Notes: generated by a model from the sequence alone, not told the origin. Numbered from the stretch's first letter, positions 1 to 10,985 are shown. The stretch is 64,000 nt of DNA from Parietichytrium sp. I65-24A (GCA_012862575.1 BLSF01000055.1:189698-253697); one strand, 5' to 3'. Numbers and translations are program-made.

Positions 1-969
1 TTCTAAAATGGTGGAGAAAATATACTTGTTTCGACTTTGCATTCCTCGACTGGCTTCTGAAAGAATAGTTCCACGACACGCGACGTCAAAATCCATAAAC
101 AATAACGCAGCATCCCTTTGACGCGAACCTTGACTCCAGTCCTGAATCCAAAGTCCTCAAACTCACACGAGTCGAATCCGTCGACAGCGCATTACACAGA
201 GCTTTCCGAGAAAGTCCTCCCAGGGAATCTTCAAAAACGTGGAGCCGAGCTATGAATTTCAGAAGGGATACTTCAAGAGAAGATGATCGCCAAAAAAATT
301 CTGCGTTTTTGGAGTGTTGCAACCACTTATCGAGCAGGTCAGAGAGAGGGTCTGGACTATCGGCCAAAGTTTTCTATTTCTGAGTCACTACAGAGCTGGA
401 GAACCTGAGATAGTGCTCGCAACTGGAGAAGGATGAAACTTAAAAGAAGCAAAAAGTGATGCTGCGGCAAAAGCTCTCAAATACGCAGACACTCACTTTC
501 TTGACTGTGAATTCAAAGCACGCACGTTACTTCGGGAGCGAAGGAGGAAGCTCTTGCACCCTCATTTTCCGTCTCCAAACATTCGGCGCATTGGAAAAAT
601 ACCTAATCGAGCATCTCAATGACCAGGAGCCGCAAGAGCGAAGAAAGCAAGCTTCTCACATTTCCGATTTTATCACGCACTAAACTTCTCTTTCCAGCTT
701 CACCATTGCAAAAAGTACATTCAGACATTTCAGACAGAAGATAGCAAGCGAACCCCTACTCTATGCTCTAGCTAGCTACTATCTCTACTAGGCTAGAGAG
801 ATTCCTTGAGTTAATATACCAAGCCATTGATGCACTACTATCCAATCCTGTAGCCAGGTAGTAGGACACAACCGAGCGCTGACTCTGCGCTGGTGACATA
901 CGGCGGCGTACAGCGAGATACATCGGCGCGAGGACACATACGTGCGGGTACACTCTAGACTGGCGAGCC
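1..969. other. Left edge, no supported gene
   Basis: No open frame here starts with ATG and looks conserved. A 93-codon open frame on the minus strand (86-367) reads protein-like but begins at TTG and lacks ATG, so it could only be part of a spliced or truncated gene. The last 200 bases hold CTAG-rich sequence and are the likely promoter of the ceramide synthase gene. Confidence 0.5.
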
Positions 970-2124
970 ATGGCTGAGGAGACGAAGAAGAAGAAGAATC
1001 CTGTGCCCGAGTTCCTGGTGTACTACCTGGGCACGTTGGCGCTGTTGGGTACGTACGATGCGTGGCGGAGTGGACCAAAAGCCGCGGATGTGCTGCCGCC
1101 CTTCGCGTTCGATTGGCGCGAGCTGGTGTGGGGCGCGTGGGGAAAGTTGGGTGTGACGCAGAACGCGTACGTGGTGCTGGGGTGCATGGCGCTGGCGTGG
1201 CCGATGAGCCTGTGGCGAAAGGTGGTCAAGTCGCAGTTCACGGGGCTGGCGACAAAAGGCGCGGGGTTGCACCCCAAGACAGCCAAATATGCAAAGTTTC
1301 TCGAACAGGCATGGCTGGCGGTACATTACACCCTGTCCACGACGCTCGCCGTGCTAGCCGTGCAGGAGTCCGGGCTGTGGCCCGCTCTGACGACGGAAGC
1401 ATCGAGGCATGCGCTGGTCATGGATAATGATGCAATACACAGAACGCACGAGGGCACGTGGGTGAGGGCGGTGTATGTGCTGCAGTTCACGTTCTATTTC
1501 ATGGAACTGGCCACGCTTTTACTGGACCCCAAGAGCAGATCGCGCTCGGACGCATTCGTCTACGCCATCCACCATGTGCTCACGGTGTTTTTAATTGGGT
1601 TCAGCTATGTGTTTTACGGTAACCACGCCGGAGTGCTCGTGCTGCTGTTCCACGACTGCGGGGATATCTTTCTTCCGATCGCCAAATGCTTTGTCTACAC
1701 CGAGGATCACGCCAAAGTCGCCTACTCTCGGTCGACGTTCAAGTTTCTCGAGGCGATGGGTGTGTTCTTTTTCATACTGTTCCTCATCTTCTTCGCTATC
1801 CCCAGGCTGGTGCTTCTTCCAATCCTGATATACATTGGGGTTTATAACTCGGCGTGGTTTTCCAGAGACTACGTGCAAGAGAGGGACGGGTTTGATGTCA
1901 CAAGCCAGAGAATTGAGGACTACACTTTCCGCTATGAATTTGAGCAGTCCGCGCTCACCTTCCTCCTCGTTGGGCTGATTCTGCTCCTCCCTTTGCATGT
2001 CTATTGGTTCCGCCTTGCTCTACGCGTGGCATACAGGGCAATCATGGGACTGTATGACGACGAGCGTTCCGACGACGACGACGACGGTGATATGAAGGAA
2101 GTCGCTCAACTGAAGGTTGACTAA
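970..2124 (+). CDS. LAG1: Ceramide synthase (TLC/LAG1 family)
   Basis: 384 residues. Ceramide synthases join a fatty acyl-CoA to a sphingoid base in the ER membrane. The Lag1 motif is clear: His201-His202 followed by a Thr/Leu/Ser-Tyr stretch and an Asn-Gly loop, then His228-Asp229 and a further Asp. The paired His and the HD are the family's catalytic region. Several hydrophobic helices lie before, within and after the motif (about 15-35, 60-80, 110-130, 160-185, 195-235, 255-300, 325-350). The protein ends in an acidic cytosolic tail with a run of Asp (about 365-375). There is no homeobox-like domain as in many animal CerS, so it is closer to fungal and plant LAG1 in plan. ATG at 970 follows a purine-poor leader; the length is normal for the family. 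No intron is needed. An AATAAA lies 250 bp past the stop. Confidence 0.93.
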   Translation: MAEETKKKKNPVPEFLVYYLGTLALLGTYDAWRSGPKAADVLPPFAFDWRELVWGAWGKLGVTQNAYVVLGCMALAWPMSLWRKVVKSQFTGLATKGAGLHPKTAKYAKFLEQAWLAVHYTLSTTLAVLAVQESGLWPALTTEASRHALVMDNDAIHRTHEGTWVRAVYVLQFTFYFMELATLLLDPKSRSRSDAFVYAIHHVLTVFLIGFSYVFYGNHAGVLVLLFHDCGDIFLPIAKCFVYTEDHAKVAYSRSTFKFLEAMGVFFFILFLIFFAIPRLVLLPILIYIGVYNSAWFSRDYVQERDGFDVTSQRIEDYTFRYEFEQSALTFLLVGLILLLPLHVYWFRLALRVAYRAIMGLYDDERSDDDDDGDMKEVAQLKVD

Positions 2125-2373
2125 GTGTTTCTGTGTGTGAGAAACGTGTGTGGCGAGCCGCAAATCACACTTGAGAAAGTCGGCTTGCTCCTTTTTTTTC
2201 ACCAGCGTGGGGAGCGAACCCGGATAGATTTTAATCGTCTCTGCTCCCGCTCGTGCTCATGCGGCTTGAGCCGGTTAGTCTGTAGCTTACAGATGCTTCG
2301 AACCACGAAAAAGATCTTGATCTATTGTCATAACAATCCTTCACTTTCACATTGTCGTTAATAATAATTTTAT

Positions 2374-2379
2374 AATAAA
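2374..2379 (+). terminator. Possible poly(A) signal of the ceramide synthase gene
   Basis: AATAAA in an AT-rich stretch 250 bp past the stop codon. Position and context fit; a single hexamer is weak evidence. Confidence 0.35.
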
Positions 2380-2770
2380 ACTTTGCGTGCGTGAAGCTAT
2401 GCTCCGCTCTTTCCTCGTACTTTCGACTGTCGTTCAACTTTCTCCAACCGTGAAATTTCACACCCCAACGTTTGCTTATTCCCAACTAAATCCATCCTAC
2501 CACGCCTCGAACTTTTCTCAACGAACAAAACTATCTTCGTCCAGCTCTTCACAATCCTTCTCTTCTGTTCTCCCCCTTTCTGCCCTTCATTCTTTCGCTA
2601 CCATCTCCTAATCCTCGCTACAGCTAATCCAAATCTTTCAAAAAACAACTTCCCGTCCGTGGCCTCCGCACAGGTGTCCTCGCGCACCGCCTAGCGCGAG
2701 CTAAAATAAACACTAGTGTCCGCACCGCCTCTCTCGCTGCTGAGGAGCGCGAACTCTGCGTTACGGCTCT

Positions 2771-2827
2771 CCCTCTCTCTCTCTCTATCTATCTATCTCT
2801 CTATCTCTATCTCTCTCTCTCTCTTTC
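2771..2827. repeat. CT/CTAT microsatellite
   Basis: Pure pyrimidine CT dinucleotides mixed with CTAT tetranucleotides, about 57 bp, in the USP7 upstream region. Confidence 0.95.
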
Positions 2828-3111
2828 TGCGACAAAGACGGAAGAGACGGAAGGGACGGAAGGCTGAGTTCGTTGTGATTCGCCCATTGTGTTCCTTCCC
2901 TTTTGGCTTCTCTGCGGCCAAGTGCCATAGTTTACTGTGGGGAATTCGTGCCGAGGTGCTCGTTACGGGGCGACAAGTTTGGCGACAAGTCGGTGTTGGG
3001 GTACTAAGTACTGAGTACTGAGCACTGTTGGCCGAGGAGGAGGAGCAGGAGCAGCGAAGAAGACGAAGAAGGCGAAGAGAGGAGTTGGCAAGAAAGACTC
3101 TTGGGAGTCAA

Positions 3112-3120
3112 TATATATAA
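3112..3120 (+). promoter_or_regulatory. TATA-like element upstream of USP7
   Basis: TATATATAA sits 273 bp before the ATG. If used, transcription would start near 3145 and leave a leader of about 250 nt that contains the GTT array. Inferred from sequence only. Confidence 0.35.
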
Positions 3121-3270
3121 GTCTTTGTACGTACTGCCGGTACTCGGATACACGGATACTCGGATACACGTCGTCGCGCAGGGCTGGAATTGGTAGAGAG
3201 CGGAACGCCGCGCGTTTGTTTAGTGCCGATCGGTTTGCTGCCGGTGCCTTGCGTCGTAAAGCTTTTAAGA

Positions 3271-3293
3271 GTTGTTGTTGTTGTTGTTGTTGT
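3271..3293. repeat. GTT trinucleotide array in the USP7 leader
   Basis: About seven GTT units ending 100 bp before the USP7 start codon. It belongs to the set of start-proximal repeats described in the findings. Confidence 0.9.
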
Positions 3294-3392
3294 TTCAATT
3301 TGGACAGGAACACACGCGTTCAGTCATCCGGCCGCCTCAGCAATCGTGTTGTTTGCGCCTCCTGAAGAGGAAAAGCGGGAAAGTTGGGCGAC

Positions 3393-6300
3393 ATGGTGGA
3401 CGAAAATTCTTCCAACGAAAAGGGAGGGGCGCAGCCCGCATCTGAAGGCGCGAGTGTCGAGAATATATTAGCTATGCGAACACCGCCCCCGTCGCAACCC
3501 GCTGAAGCAGTTCAGACGTCGGCAGAACCGGATGTGGAGGATAAGCGTCTGCGACAGGAAGGAGAGGCCCCGCAGACAGCGCATTCTTGGAGCGCGATAA
3601 ACGAGGAGCAGAGCGACAGCATTTATCACCAGCTAAATTTGGAAGGCGAGGATGCCGGCGATGACCTCAAGGAGTACGGCCCAGAGGAGGATGACGAAGC
3701 AGCACCTATTGCGGCGGATGCCCCTGTCGACGACGAAGAACACATGTACGATGAGGTGGACAGGATCGAAGACGAGTTCGACGAGTTCGACCCAGACGTT
3801 GACCACTCAAACAGGCTCACATTCAGATGGAAGGTGGAGGACTTTGAAAAGGAGCGTGCTGAAATTGAGCGGCTGTGGACGGAGTCGAAAACCAAGAGAA
3901 ACCTTTCGAGTCCAACATTTGAAGCCCCAGATGGCTGCAAATGGGGCCTTTTGCTATTTCCGAATGGATTGCCTATCTCAGAGTCTTTTGGTAAATGCAT
4001 TTCGCTCTACATGGAGATTCGCGAGAGCGAGGAAATGACTGTGAAGAAAGGCTCCGCTCAGTGGCGCATGAACAGAAAGTATTGGCTTTCAATAGAAAAC
4101 CAGAAATCCGCTCGTTACCAGCAGTCTGCATTATTGTCTTCCTCTGGCGCCTCGAATCAGCCCTTTTCTAATGGAGAGCAAAACGCAACTGTCAAATCAG
4201 CAGATGCCAGCAAAGCCGTGTACAAGGACTGCACTCGGAACGCAACAGATCCGTTCGGCCCAGGAAAAGACTGGGGCTTTGTTGACCTCATTCGACTTGC
4301 CGATATTACCCCTGAAAGTGGTTATCTGGGGGAAGATGGCAGCCTGTCGATCCGAGCGACTGTTGTCCCTCTCACAGAGTGGAGCTCCTACAACTCGAAA
4401 GATGCCACTGGAAAAGTTGGCCTTGAGAATCATGGCGCAACCTGTTACCTCAACTCCCTTCTGCAAACTTTGTACATGACGAAGAGCCTCCGCGTCGCAG
4501 TCTATGACCTGGACACAACCCAAGAGCGCCGCAACTCCGGAATCGGCTTGGAGCTGCAGCGTTTATTCTGGTCCTTGCAGTCGAATCGAAACGCGGTCTC
4601 CACGAGGCCGCTGACAACAGCGTTTGGGTGGGACCCTAACTTTCTGTTTCGACAGCACGACGTGCAAGAGATGAACCGTGAGTTGGTAGATAAGCTCGAG
4701 TCTCGCATGGCCGGAACCCCGCAGGAAGGGCTCATGAAAAAGCTTTACACGGGAACGACCAGGTCTTACATCCGCTGCATTAACGTGGACTTCACCTCTG
4801 CGCGCGACGAAGAGTTTTACGACATCCAGCTAGACGTGAAGAACATGCGAGACGTGTACGAGGCATTTGAGAAATACATCGAGGAGGAAAAGCTGGAAGG
4901 AGAAAATCAGTACGAGGCGGAAGGATTTGGCAAGCAAGACGCGATGAAGGGCATTGGGTTTATGTCGTTTCCCCCTGTGCTCAACCTGCACCTAAAGCGC
5001 TTTGAGTACGATATGCGCCTGGACACCACGGTGAAGATTAACGATCCCTTCAAGTTCCCTGTGCGCCTTCAGCTCGATCGTTTCTTGCACAAGGACGCTC
5101 CACCCGGCGAAAACCCTTATGACTATGTTTTGCACTCGGTCCTCGTCCATGTGGGTGACGTGAACGCCGGGCATTACTACGCTTTCATCAACGATTTCGT
5201 CAAAAAACCGGATGGCGAGCTCAAGCAGCCCGCCGGGCCGAATGATATCTTATCGCAATACAACTCGCGCTGGCTCAAGTTTGATGACGAACGAGTTACT
5301 GTAGCGCGAAAGTCGCAGGCTGTAAATCAAAACTACGGGCGCTCCGGCCCAGGCGGCCGTCTGTCCGGCCTAGGGAATGCCTACATGTTAGTTTACGTGC
5401 AGGTCAGCAAGTTGGACGAGATTCTTATGGCTGTGCCTGATTCTCGCGTTCCACGCACTTTGCTATCGCGATTTGAGGACGACAAAGAGGCCGATCGTTT
5501 GGAGCAGGAGACCGAAGAGAGAATCCGAACGCAAATCAAAATTACGTACGTCACTGCTGCGAATTTGGAGAATTTCCAGTCTTACGGACGCCATCCCTTG
5601 CGAAGCAGAAAGCACGTGGATTTTGTCGATTACTGGAATTGTGATAGCGTTACCTTGCGAAAGGACGATAGCTACGAAAAGCTGTACGTCGAAATAGCTG
5701 CTCGAATGTCCTTGCACCCTGAGTCTATCCGGTTGTGGCAGTGTGTGGACCGCGAGAACTGGACGACTCGGCCAGACAGCGTACTGGAAATGGAGAGCAA
5801 TTCGTTCATGCTGGTGCACATTGAATCCTCCACTGACAAATATTGCGTCTTTGTTGAAACTGCGTCGAGTCAGTCTGCTGCCTCCGCGCTGCCAGAAGAT
5901 GCTGAGGCGAAAGTAGATCCACCGAGCACAATAGCTGATGTTGGCGAAGCGAAGGATGGAGAGGAAGAGAAGGAAGGCATGGACATAGACTTGGACGCAA
6001 AGTTAGCTGAGGCGAAACAAGAATCATTACCTGCTGGCCATGATGGCAGCAAGGAGGACTGCGGCGACTCTGGCGCTACCTCGATACCTGACGAGGCATC
6101 ATCTGCCGTCGAGCCTTCTCGGAAGAAGATGAGGACCTCGTTTCAATTTGCACCTTGGAAAACCCACGTTCTAATCTTTTTCCGAGAGTTCAATGCTGCG
6201 CGCAAGCTACCGGCGAACACTAAAAAGATTCAGCACATCGGGTATGCAATGGTGCCCAAAACGACAAAGACGAATGACATTGTCAAGAATCATCTCAAGC

Positions 6301-7943
6301 CTCTTTTACTTGCAAGGAACGGCACTACGAACGTGTCTGACGAGGTTGACGACTATCGCTTCTGGGAGCTCATCACAGCAAGAAACGTGAGGGCGATGCA
6401 GATGGACAACGTAGAAACTTCATTCGTGAATCACTTTGAGTTGCAGCATGGCGATATCGTGCTGTTTGAGCGAATTCCCCCCGCTCCTCGTGAACCTTTA
6501 TCAGAAGTCGCGTCCGCTTGCTCTAAAGAAACGGAGACTGACGACGACGTGTCTACGACGCCCTTGGAGATCAAGATGAAACGAGCTCGCAATCAGGGGC
6601 CCGCCCCAGAAACAAAAAGAGAAGGGGATCTAGTCCTGCACAACCACCTTCCTCTTGAAGGGTTTCGCACCCCGGACTCCCTACTTTGCTATATGGAGTT
6701 GCGTACTTCTGTCGTCTTCTTCGAGAAACACGCTGAAGAGGGCGCCAAAGGCATCCATATGGAGCTGACGAATGTGATGAAATACAAGTCTATCTGCAGG
6801 GTCCTCTCCAGAGCGCTCGTTGAAGAAGGCAAGCTCAACCAACAAGTGTCTGCGGATAATATTCTGCTGTACCGCCGACCAGGGACATTTAAGGCCCTGG
6901 ACCAAGCGAGACAAGTGCATTTGATAGATAAGAACGCAGACTGGAACTTGCGGAAAATGATTCAAGGAGCTGACAGTCTCTACTCGCAGTGGGACGATGG
7001 GACCCGCGAACATCCTGCTCTCTTTTATGAAGTTTTATCGTTTCCCGTCGACGACATTGAGAAGGCGTTCGAAGTCACAATCCCCGGACAAAGATACCCA
7101 GAGCAGAGCAAACAAACATTTGTGATCCACCTGCCCGCCGACCTCGACGCCATGGACCTTTCTGGAGAAGTCGCATTGGACACGCTGGCAAAGATGGTTA
7201 CAGATGTGCTGTCCGCAAACACCTCGGAGGAAGAGCCAGTCTTCCGGTGGATTGTCGTCGACTACAGCAACTATGACGTTTACCCAGCTACCTCGGCCAG
7301 TATTGATCCCTTTCTAGTCTTTCCGACATTCAAGTCGATGCGACTGCCGAACAGCTCGAGAAACCACGCGCTGATTGCTGATGTCGTCCATGCTCATGAG
7401 GCTGACGTTGAACGTGATCGCAATTGGCCCACACTGGTTGGTTCTGGAGCAGCGAATCCAATTGTCAAGCAGATCGTAGGCGGCGAGGAAACCGCAAAAC
7501 CTGCACAAAAGCCCAGGATGGCTGTAATTGTACACTTTGACTCGTTGACTCCCGAAAAGCGAACACGTGCAAGGCGGTACGGCACCCCTTTCTCGCTAAT
7601 TGTGGAGGAGATGGATACTTTTTCGACCATCATGGATAAAGTGAAGTGGAGACTCAACATAACTTCGCAGGAAATGGCTGATTGGAAGCTCGCGGTTTTT
7701 GATTTGACCCAGAATGGAGTTTTTCATTGGCTGGAGGATGAAACGAGCCCGCTTTTGCAACTTGAGTTAGTTCGCTTGCACAACAACCCTCACAAGAGCC
7801 TTGTATTTGGCCTGTTCCACCCCAGCTCGGGGCAGGACACTGATCACGAAAGCGCTGTCCCTGAGCCACGACGACGGGGCTACAGCATTGGACGATCGCC
7901 GGTCATCGCAGATAGCGCAATTCAGCGAAATCAAGGCAAGTGA
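3393..7943 (+). CDS. USP7: USP7/HAUSP-type ubiquitin carboxyl-terminal hydrolase
   Basis: 1516 residues, longer than human USP7 (1102). USP7 removes ubiquitin from many nuclear proteins; plant relatives are UBP12/13. Order of parts: an acidic, disordered N-terminus (1-140); a MATH (TRAF-like) domain from about 141 with the FxWxVEDF start; the catalytic USP domain with the Cys box (Cys351 in GATCYLNSLLQ), a QHDVQE helix, and the His box (His594 in AGHYYAF) followed by the FDDERV segment that supplies the acidic partner; then a long C-terminal half that fits the chain of ubiquitin-like domains. An acidic linker with a KKMR basic patch (about 830-915) interrupts that half, and another lies near 1035-1070. 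The ATG at 3393 has a GACATGG context; open frame before it has no ATG. All catalytic residues are present, so it should be active. Confidence 0.95.
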   Translation: MVDENSSNEKGGAQPASEGASVENILAMRTPPPSQPAEAVQTSAEPDVEDKRLRQEGEAPQTAHSWSAINEEQSDSIYHQLNLEGEDAGDDLKEYGPEEDDEAAPIAADAPVDDEEHMYDEVDRIEDEFDEFDPDVDHSNRLTFRWKVEDFEKERAEIERLWTESKTKRNLSSPTFEAPDGCKWGLLLFPNGLPISESFGKCISLYMEIRESEEMTVKKGSAQWRMNRKYWLSIENQKSARYQQSALLSSSGASNQPFSNGEQNATVKSADASKAVYKDCTRNATDPFGPGKDWGFVDLIRLADITPESGYLGEDGSLSIRATVVPLTEWSSYNSKDATGKVGLENHGATCYLNSLLQTLYMTKSLRVAVYDLDTTQERRNSGIGLELQRLFWSLQSNRNAVSTRPLTTAFGWDPNFLFRQHDVQEMNRELVDKLESRMAGTPQEGLMKKLYTGTTRSYIRCINVDFTSARDEEFYDIQLDVKNMRDVYEAFEKYIEEEKLEGENQYEAEGFGKQDAMKGIGFMSFPPVLNLHLKRFEYDMRLDTTVKINDPFKFPVRLQLDRFLHKDAPPGENPYDYVLHSVLVHVGDVNAGHYYAFINDFVKKPDGELKQPAGPNDILSQYNSRWLKFDDERVTVARKSQAVNQNYGRSGPGGRLSGLGNAYMLVYVQVSKLDEILMAVPDSRVPRTLLSRFEDDKEADRLEQETEERIRTQIKITYVTAANLENFQSYGRHPLRSRKHVDFVDYWNCDSVTLRKDDSYEKLYVEIAARMSLHPESIRLWQCVDRENWTTRPDSVLEMESNSFMLVHIESSTDKYCVFVETASSQSAASALPEDAEAKVDPPSTIADVGEAKDGEEEKEGMDIDLDAKLAEAKQESLPAGHDGSKEDCGDSGATSIPDEASSAVEPSRKKMRTSFQFAPWKTHVLIFFREFNAARKLPANTKKIQHIGYAMVPKTTKTNDIVKNHLKPLLLARNGTTNVSDEVDDYRFWELITARNVRAMQMDNVETSFVNHFELQHGDIVLFERIPPAPREPLSEVASACSKETETDDDVSTTPLEIKMKRARNQGPAPETKREGDLVLHNHLPLEGFRTPDSLLCYMELRTSVVFFEKHAEEGAKGIHMELTNVMKYKSICRVLSRALVEEGKLNQQVSADNILLYRRPGTFKALDQARQVHLIDKNADWNLRKMIQGADSLYSQWDDGTREHPALFYEVLSFPVDDIEKAFEVTIPGQRYPEQSKQTFVIHLPADLDAMDLSGEVALDTLAKMVTDVLSANTSEEEPVFRWIVVDYSNYDVYPATSASIDPFLVFPTFKSMRLPNSSRNHALIADVVHAHEADVERDRNWPTLVGSGAANPIVKQIVGGEETAKPAQKPRMAVIVHFDSLTPEKRTRARRYGTPFSLIVEEMDTFSTIMDKVKWRLNITSQEMADWKLAVFDLTQNGVFHWLEDETSPLLQLELVRLHNNPHKSLVFGLFHPSSGQDTDHESAVPEPRRRGYSIGRSPVIADSAIQRNQGK

Positions 7944-8341
7944 TGTAGGGAATTATCTTTTCAAATCTGTAAATCCCATTTTTCCAGAAAACACCTTGAG
8001 AGAAGGGCGGATAGGAAAGCTTCGTCATTAATTTATTTTGTGATGAGAACTTTTTGAGCAGATTTTCCATCTCACAAGGTTTTGTCTCAGAAGTGCCAGA
8101 ATCCACTGTCAGTAAAAATAAAATGGAGAAGAAGAGCAATTTCTAATCTGCTTTTTTTTTTTTTCTTCGGAAACACACATTTTGAAAACATCTCGAACAC
8201 AAAGAGATGAAGACAACACAACGCTTGAGATTGGCGGAGTTCGCCTGCAAATGGCAACTTAGGGCTGAGTTGATCAGCTTTTCGTTTTTTCTATCTCTAA
8301 AGACATACAAAAGGAGAGATACGTGTACTACTGAGCCTTCA
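7944..8341. other. Convergent 3' gap after USP7
   Basis: Short AT-rich gap between two converging genes, with an AATAAA at 8117-8122 and a poly-T run near 8151-8165. Nothing else seen. Confidence 0.6.
8117..8122 (+). terminator. Possible poly(A) signal of USP7
   Basis: AATAAA 174 bp past the USP7 stop in an AT-rich gap, followed by a T-rich run. Confidence 0.35.
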
Positions 8342-9793
8342 CTATGTTAATAACAGGTCGGAGGTACACGGGATCCCCTTGCACTTGTCAAAGAGTATAT
8401 TTGCAAAGTCCTCCTGCTGGTTCTCAGAAGCAGCTTCAAGAATAAAATCGACACCAACTAACCGCAGGACAACCTCAGGAAGAAGATCCACCAAGCACTT
8501 GAGTTTCAGCTCTTCTGTTTCGTCAGCGAGAACCTCGGGGAAGTTCAGAGCTTTCCACACGGCACAAAACTTCTTCTTCTGCACAGTGTCAGCCAATTTA
8601 CGCGAGGTCTCGCTCATAGATCTTGATTGGCGCATGCGGCTCCAGTACTCCTCGTCCTCCTTCAAAAGCCGGTCTTTGATGTCCTGATACTCAAACCTCG
8701 AATAGAACAAATAGTCCGTCGCTGGTATATCCTTAGGGCGAGCGTACATCGCATTTGGTGGCCTACCCGTGGCTGGCCTGAAGAGCTTTTCGCCAGTGTG
8801 AGGATCAAAGTCTAGATCAATGTCGGCTAGCGGATGCCCTGTCCTCGGGGTAGCAAGGCGATCGAGAAACTCTTGGTGTGACTCGGTTTGCCCCGGCTGC
8901 CCCGACCCTTGCCGAGAGCGTGGTCTGTCTGTCTGCGAGGAATGGAGGTATTGGAGAAGCTCCCTGTTTATTCTCCGCTTCTCAGCATCGGTGAAAAGAT
9001 CTTCGTGTAAGTCCGCGTCTTTGTCACGATATTCGCGCGCAATCATATCTGACCGGCGGCTAATCTTCGGCTTGAAGCTGCACTCCGCCTCAATGGCTAT
9101 ACTTTCTTGATGCCGGTGCAAGTGCTCTCGGATGAGAATTGATTCCTGGTAATGTCTGACTTGCTTTTCCAGGCCGATTCCGCGCGTTCTACCTCCCTTT
9201 TCCCCTCTCGCAAGATCCGATATTGCTGGCGAAAAGGTGCACTCTTTCATCTCCTGTTCGACTCTCGTTTCTGCGGCTTCGCGACGAGCTTGCTGTTGTC
9301 TTTCCTTTTGTTTTTTGGCTTCTTCGTAAAGCCGGTCACTCAACGACTGAGCCTGCTTTTGTGTAATTTTCTTTACCTTCTTCTTCTTCTTCGTGCCCGT
9401 CGCGTTGCTATTCCCTGAAATTGTCTGCTGGTCTGCTGCGTCCTTCTGCTTCCCCTGCTGGCTCGCGTATCGCTGCTGGAGTTTATCATACATCTCCTTG
9501 CGTTTCTGCTCAGGCTCCTTTTGTTCCTTTGACTCAGACTCATTGCCTCTACCCAGCTTCGATGCCCACGAATGTTGACAGCGAGGAGATCTAGGCGACG
9601 TCGGCGACCTTGCGGCCAGAGCACTCCATTGCGCCGCAATCTCATTGCCCAGCATCGGAACTGCTTCAACAGACAGGCGATGCTCCTTGCAAAAGCTGGC
9701 TGCTAATGTTTCCGGGTCGTCTCCTTCGTGCACGTCAATATGACCTTGCCCATTCGCGCCGATGTCCACCGCCACGCGGAACAGGAGCGCCAT
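8342..9793 (-). CDS. Hypothetical protein, PFU-like N-terminus and CxFxPxI repeats
   Basis: 483 residues, function unknown. Residues 4-45 carry a pattern (DIG..GQGHIDVHEGDDPETLAASF) seen at the N-terminus of many kinetoplastid and stramenopile proteins, resembling a small ubiquitin-like or PFU-type module. A basic, lysine-rich coiled segment follows (about 85-180). Two short motifs, ECTFSPAI and ECSFKPKI, lie about 50 residues apart; such CxFxPxI motifs recur in protist cytoskeletal or basal-body proteins. A helical C-terminal part (350-483) completes it. The ATG at 9793 is the first in frame. A 7-bp repeat array begins 23 bp upstream. I infer a cytoskeletal role from family resemblance only; the coding call itself is firm. 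Confidence 0.8.
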   Translation of the reverse strand: MALLFRVAVDIGANGQGHIDVHEGDDPETLAASFCKEHRLSVEAVPMLGNEIAAQWSALAARSPTSPRSPRCQHSWASKLGRGNESESKEQKEPEQKRKEMYDKLQQRYASQQGKQKDAADQQTISGNSNATGTKKKKKVKKITQKQAQSLSDRLYEEAKKQKERQQQARREAAETRVEQEMKECTFSPAISDLARGEKGGRTRGIGLEKQVRHYQESILIREHLHRHQESIAIEAECSFKPKISRRSDMIAREYRDKDADLHEDLFTDAEKRRINRELLQYLHSSQTDRPRSRQGSGQPGQTESHQEFLDRLATPRTGHPLADIDLDFDPHTGEKLFRPATGRPPNAMYARPKDIPATDYLFYSRFEYQDIKDRLLKEDEEYWSRMRQSRSMSETSRKLADTVQKKKFCAVWKALNFPEVLADETEELKLKCLVDLLPEVVLRLVGVDFILEAASENQQEDFANILFDKCKGIPCTSDLLLT

Positions 9794-9815
9794 CTCCGCT
9801 TCTTATAACCTCCCA

Positions 9816-9880
9816 ATTCCAGATTCCAAATTCCAAATTCCAAATTCCAAATTCCAAATTCCAGATTCCAGATTCCAGAC
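9816..9880 (-). repeat. 7-bp tandem repeat in leader of the 8342-9793 gene
   Basis: About nine copies of ATTCCAA (sense strand TTGGAAT) with a few A to G changes, beginning 23 bp before the start codon. Confidence 0.95.
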
Positions 9881-9975
9881 CACATATACTAACGGAACGC
9901 TTTTCTCCTGCCGCTCGTCCAAGCAGCGAAATTTCTCTTCGGTTTGGCGAGAGGGATCTGTGAGAGCGCGAGCGA

Positions 9976-10008
9976 GTGCCAACAATGCCAACAATGCCAA
10001 CAGTGCCG
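9976..10008. repeat. 9-bp tandem repeat
   Basis: Four near-identical copies of GCCAACAAT in the same divergent region, 180-215 bp before the minus-strand start. Confidence 0.9.
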
Positions 10009-10985
10009 ACGCGCCACCTCTGATTACCAGACCGCCGAAGCGCCGCCGCGCGCAGTGCTAGCGGGCCCACGTCCCGCGCCTACCGCTCTCGGCTAAGTGT
10101 CCTCCGAGTCCGGTATCAGCAGCGCGCGGACACACTCGCAGAGGATTGATCGGTCGTTTGAGTAGCTTGACTCCTTCCCTTTCCTCTCCAGTGAGCTCTG
10201 CGCAAGACTGGCTACCGTTTTTGGTATAAACAGACTAAAACGCTCGTTACACTCCTCCTCACTCCTTAGCATGTCAATGTGTCGTTCTCCTTAGATCCGT
10301 TCGAAGAACAACGAGCGGGTTCTCTCGCACTCACTCAAATTGCTAGATGCCCCTAGGAGATAGCAGTTTTTACAATTTTTGTAACGATTCGTAGCGGTCC
10401 GTGGGGAGGGTTAGGGGCGAGTGTGGTGTTCAATAAGACTGCCGTAAGAAGACGGCGAGAACAAGAGATCAGTTCGCCCCAGCGTGACATAGGGGTCTTC
10501 GTGACGGTGGGGAAGGGCACTAGTACTGACTGGGAGTACTCGGTAAGCTAAATTGAGCGATTGAAGTCGTTTATTGGGTGGGGAAACAGCCCAGAAATGG
10601 GTTCTTGGGGAACCGGGTTCTGGTGCAAATATCTTCCTTTACACTCATTTTTAAATCATTTGTTTTGTCAAATCAATTAAACTGTTTATTTTGATTGATT
10701 GATGGGTTGAATAGTCCCTCGCTCTCAGAGACTTTTTATTTTTTTTTCACATAAAAAAACATTTACATATTTTAGAAATTGAACATGATATAATTATTAC
10801 ATCTCACTTCGCCGTCCTGCATCGTGAACGGTGAACGGGTGGGGTGGGGAAATGGGCTCGTACGAGAGCGTAGAGCACGTCTTTTCGCGCAAGGATTGCA
10901 TGTGCCGCGTTAAAACGACGAATATACCCAGCCGATTCCATTGCTACAATATTCAAATGGTTCCGGCCGACCAGAGCCGCTGGGG

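Larger units (their letters stand above)
2125..3392. other. Intergenic region between ceramide synthase and USP7
   Basis: 1.27 kb without a supported gene. It holds an AATAAA (2374-2379), a pyrimidine-rich block (2400-2640), a CT/CTAT microsatellite, GTAC-rich motifs (3001-3025 and 3135-3170), a TATA-like element and a GTT array before the USP7 start. Confidence 0.6.

Noticed and set aside
86-367. 93-codon minus-strand frame near the left edge
   Set aside because: No ATG and no family; could be an exon of a gene cut by the edge, but not supported.
2190-2290. GAACCCGG-like sequence resembling a tRNA T-arm on the minus strand
   Set aside because: Stem pairing of the T-arm fails and there is no matching acceptor stem; no tRNA.
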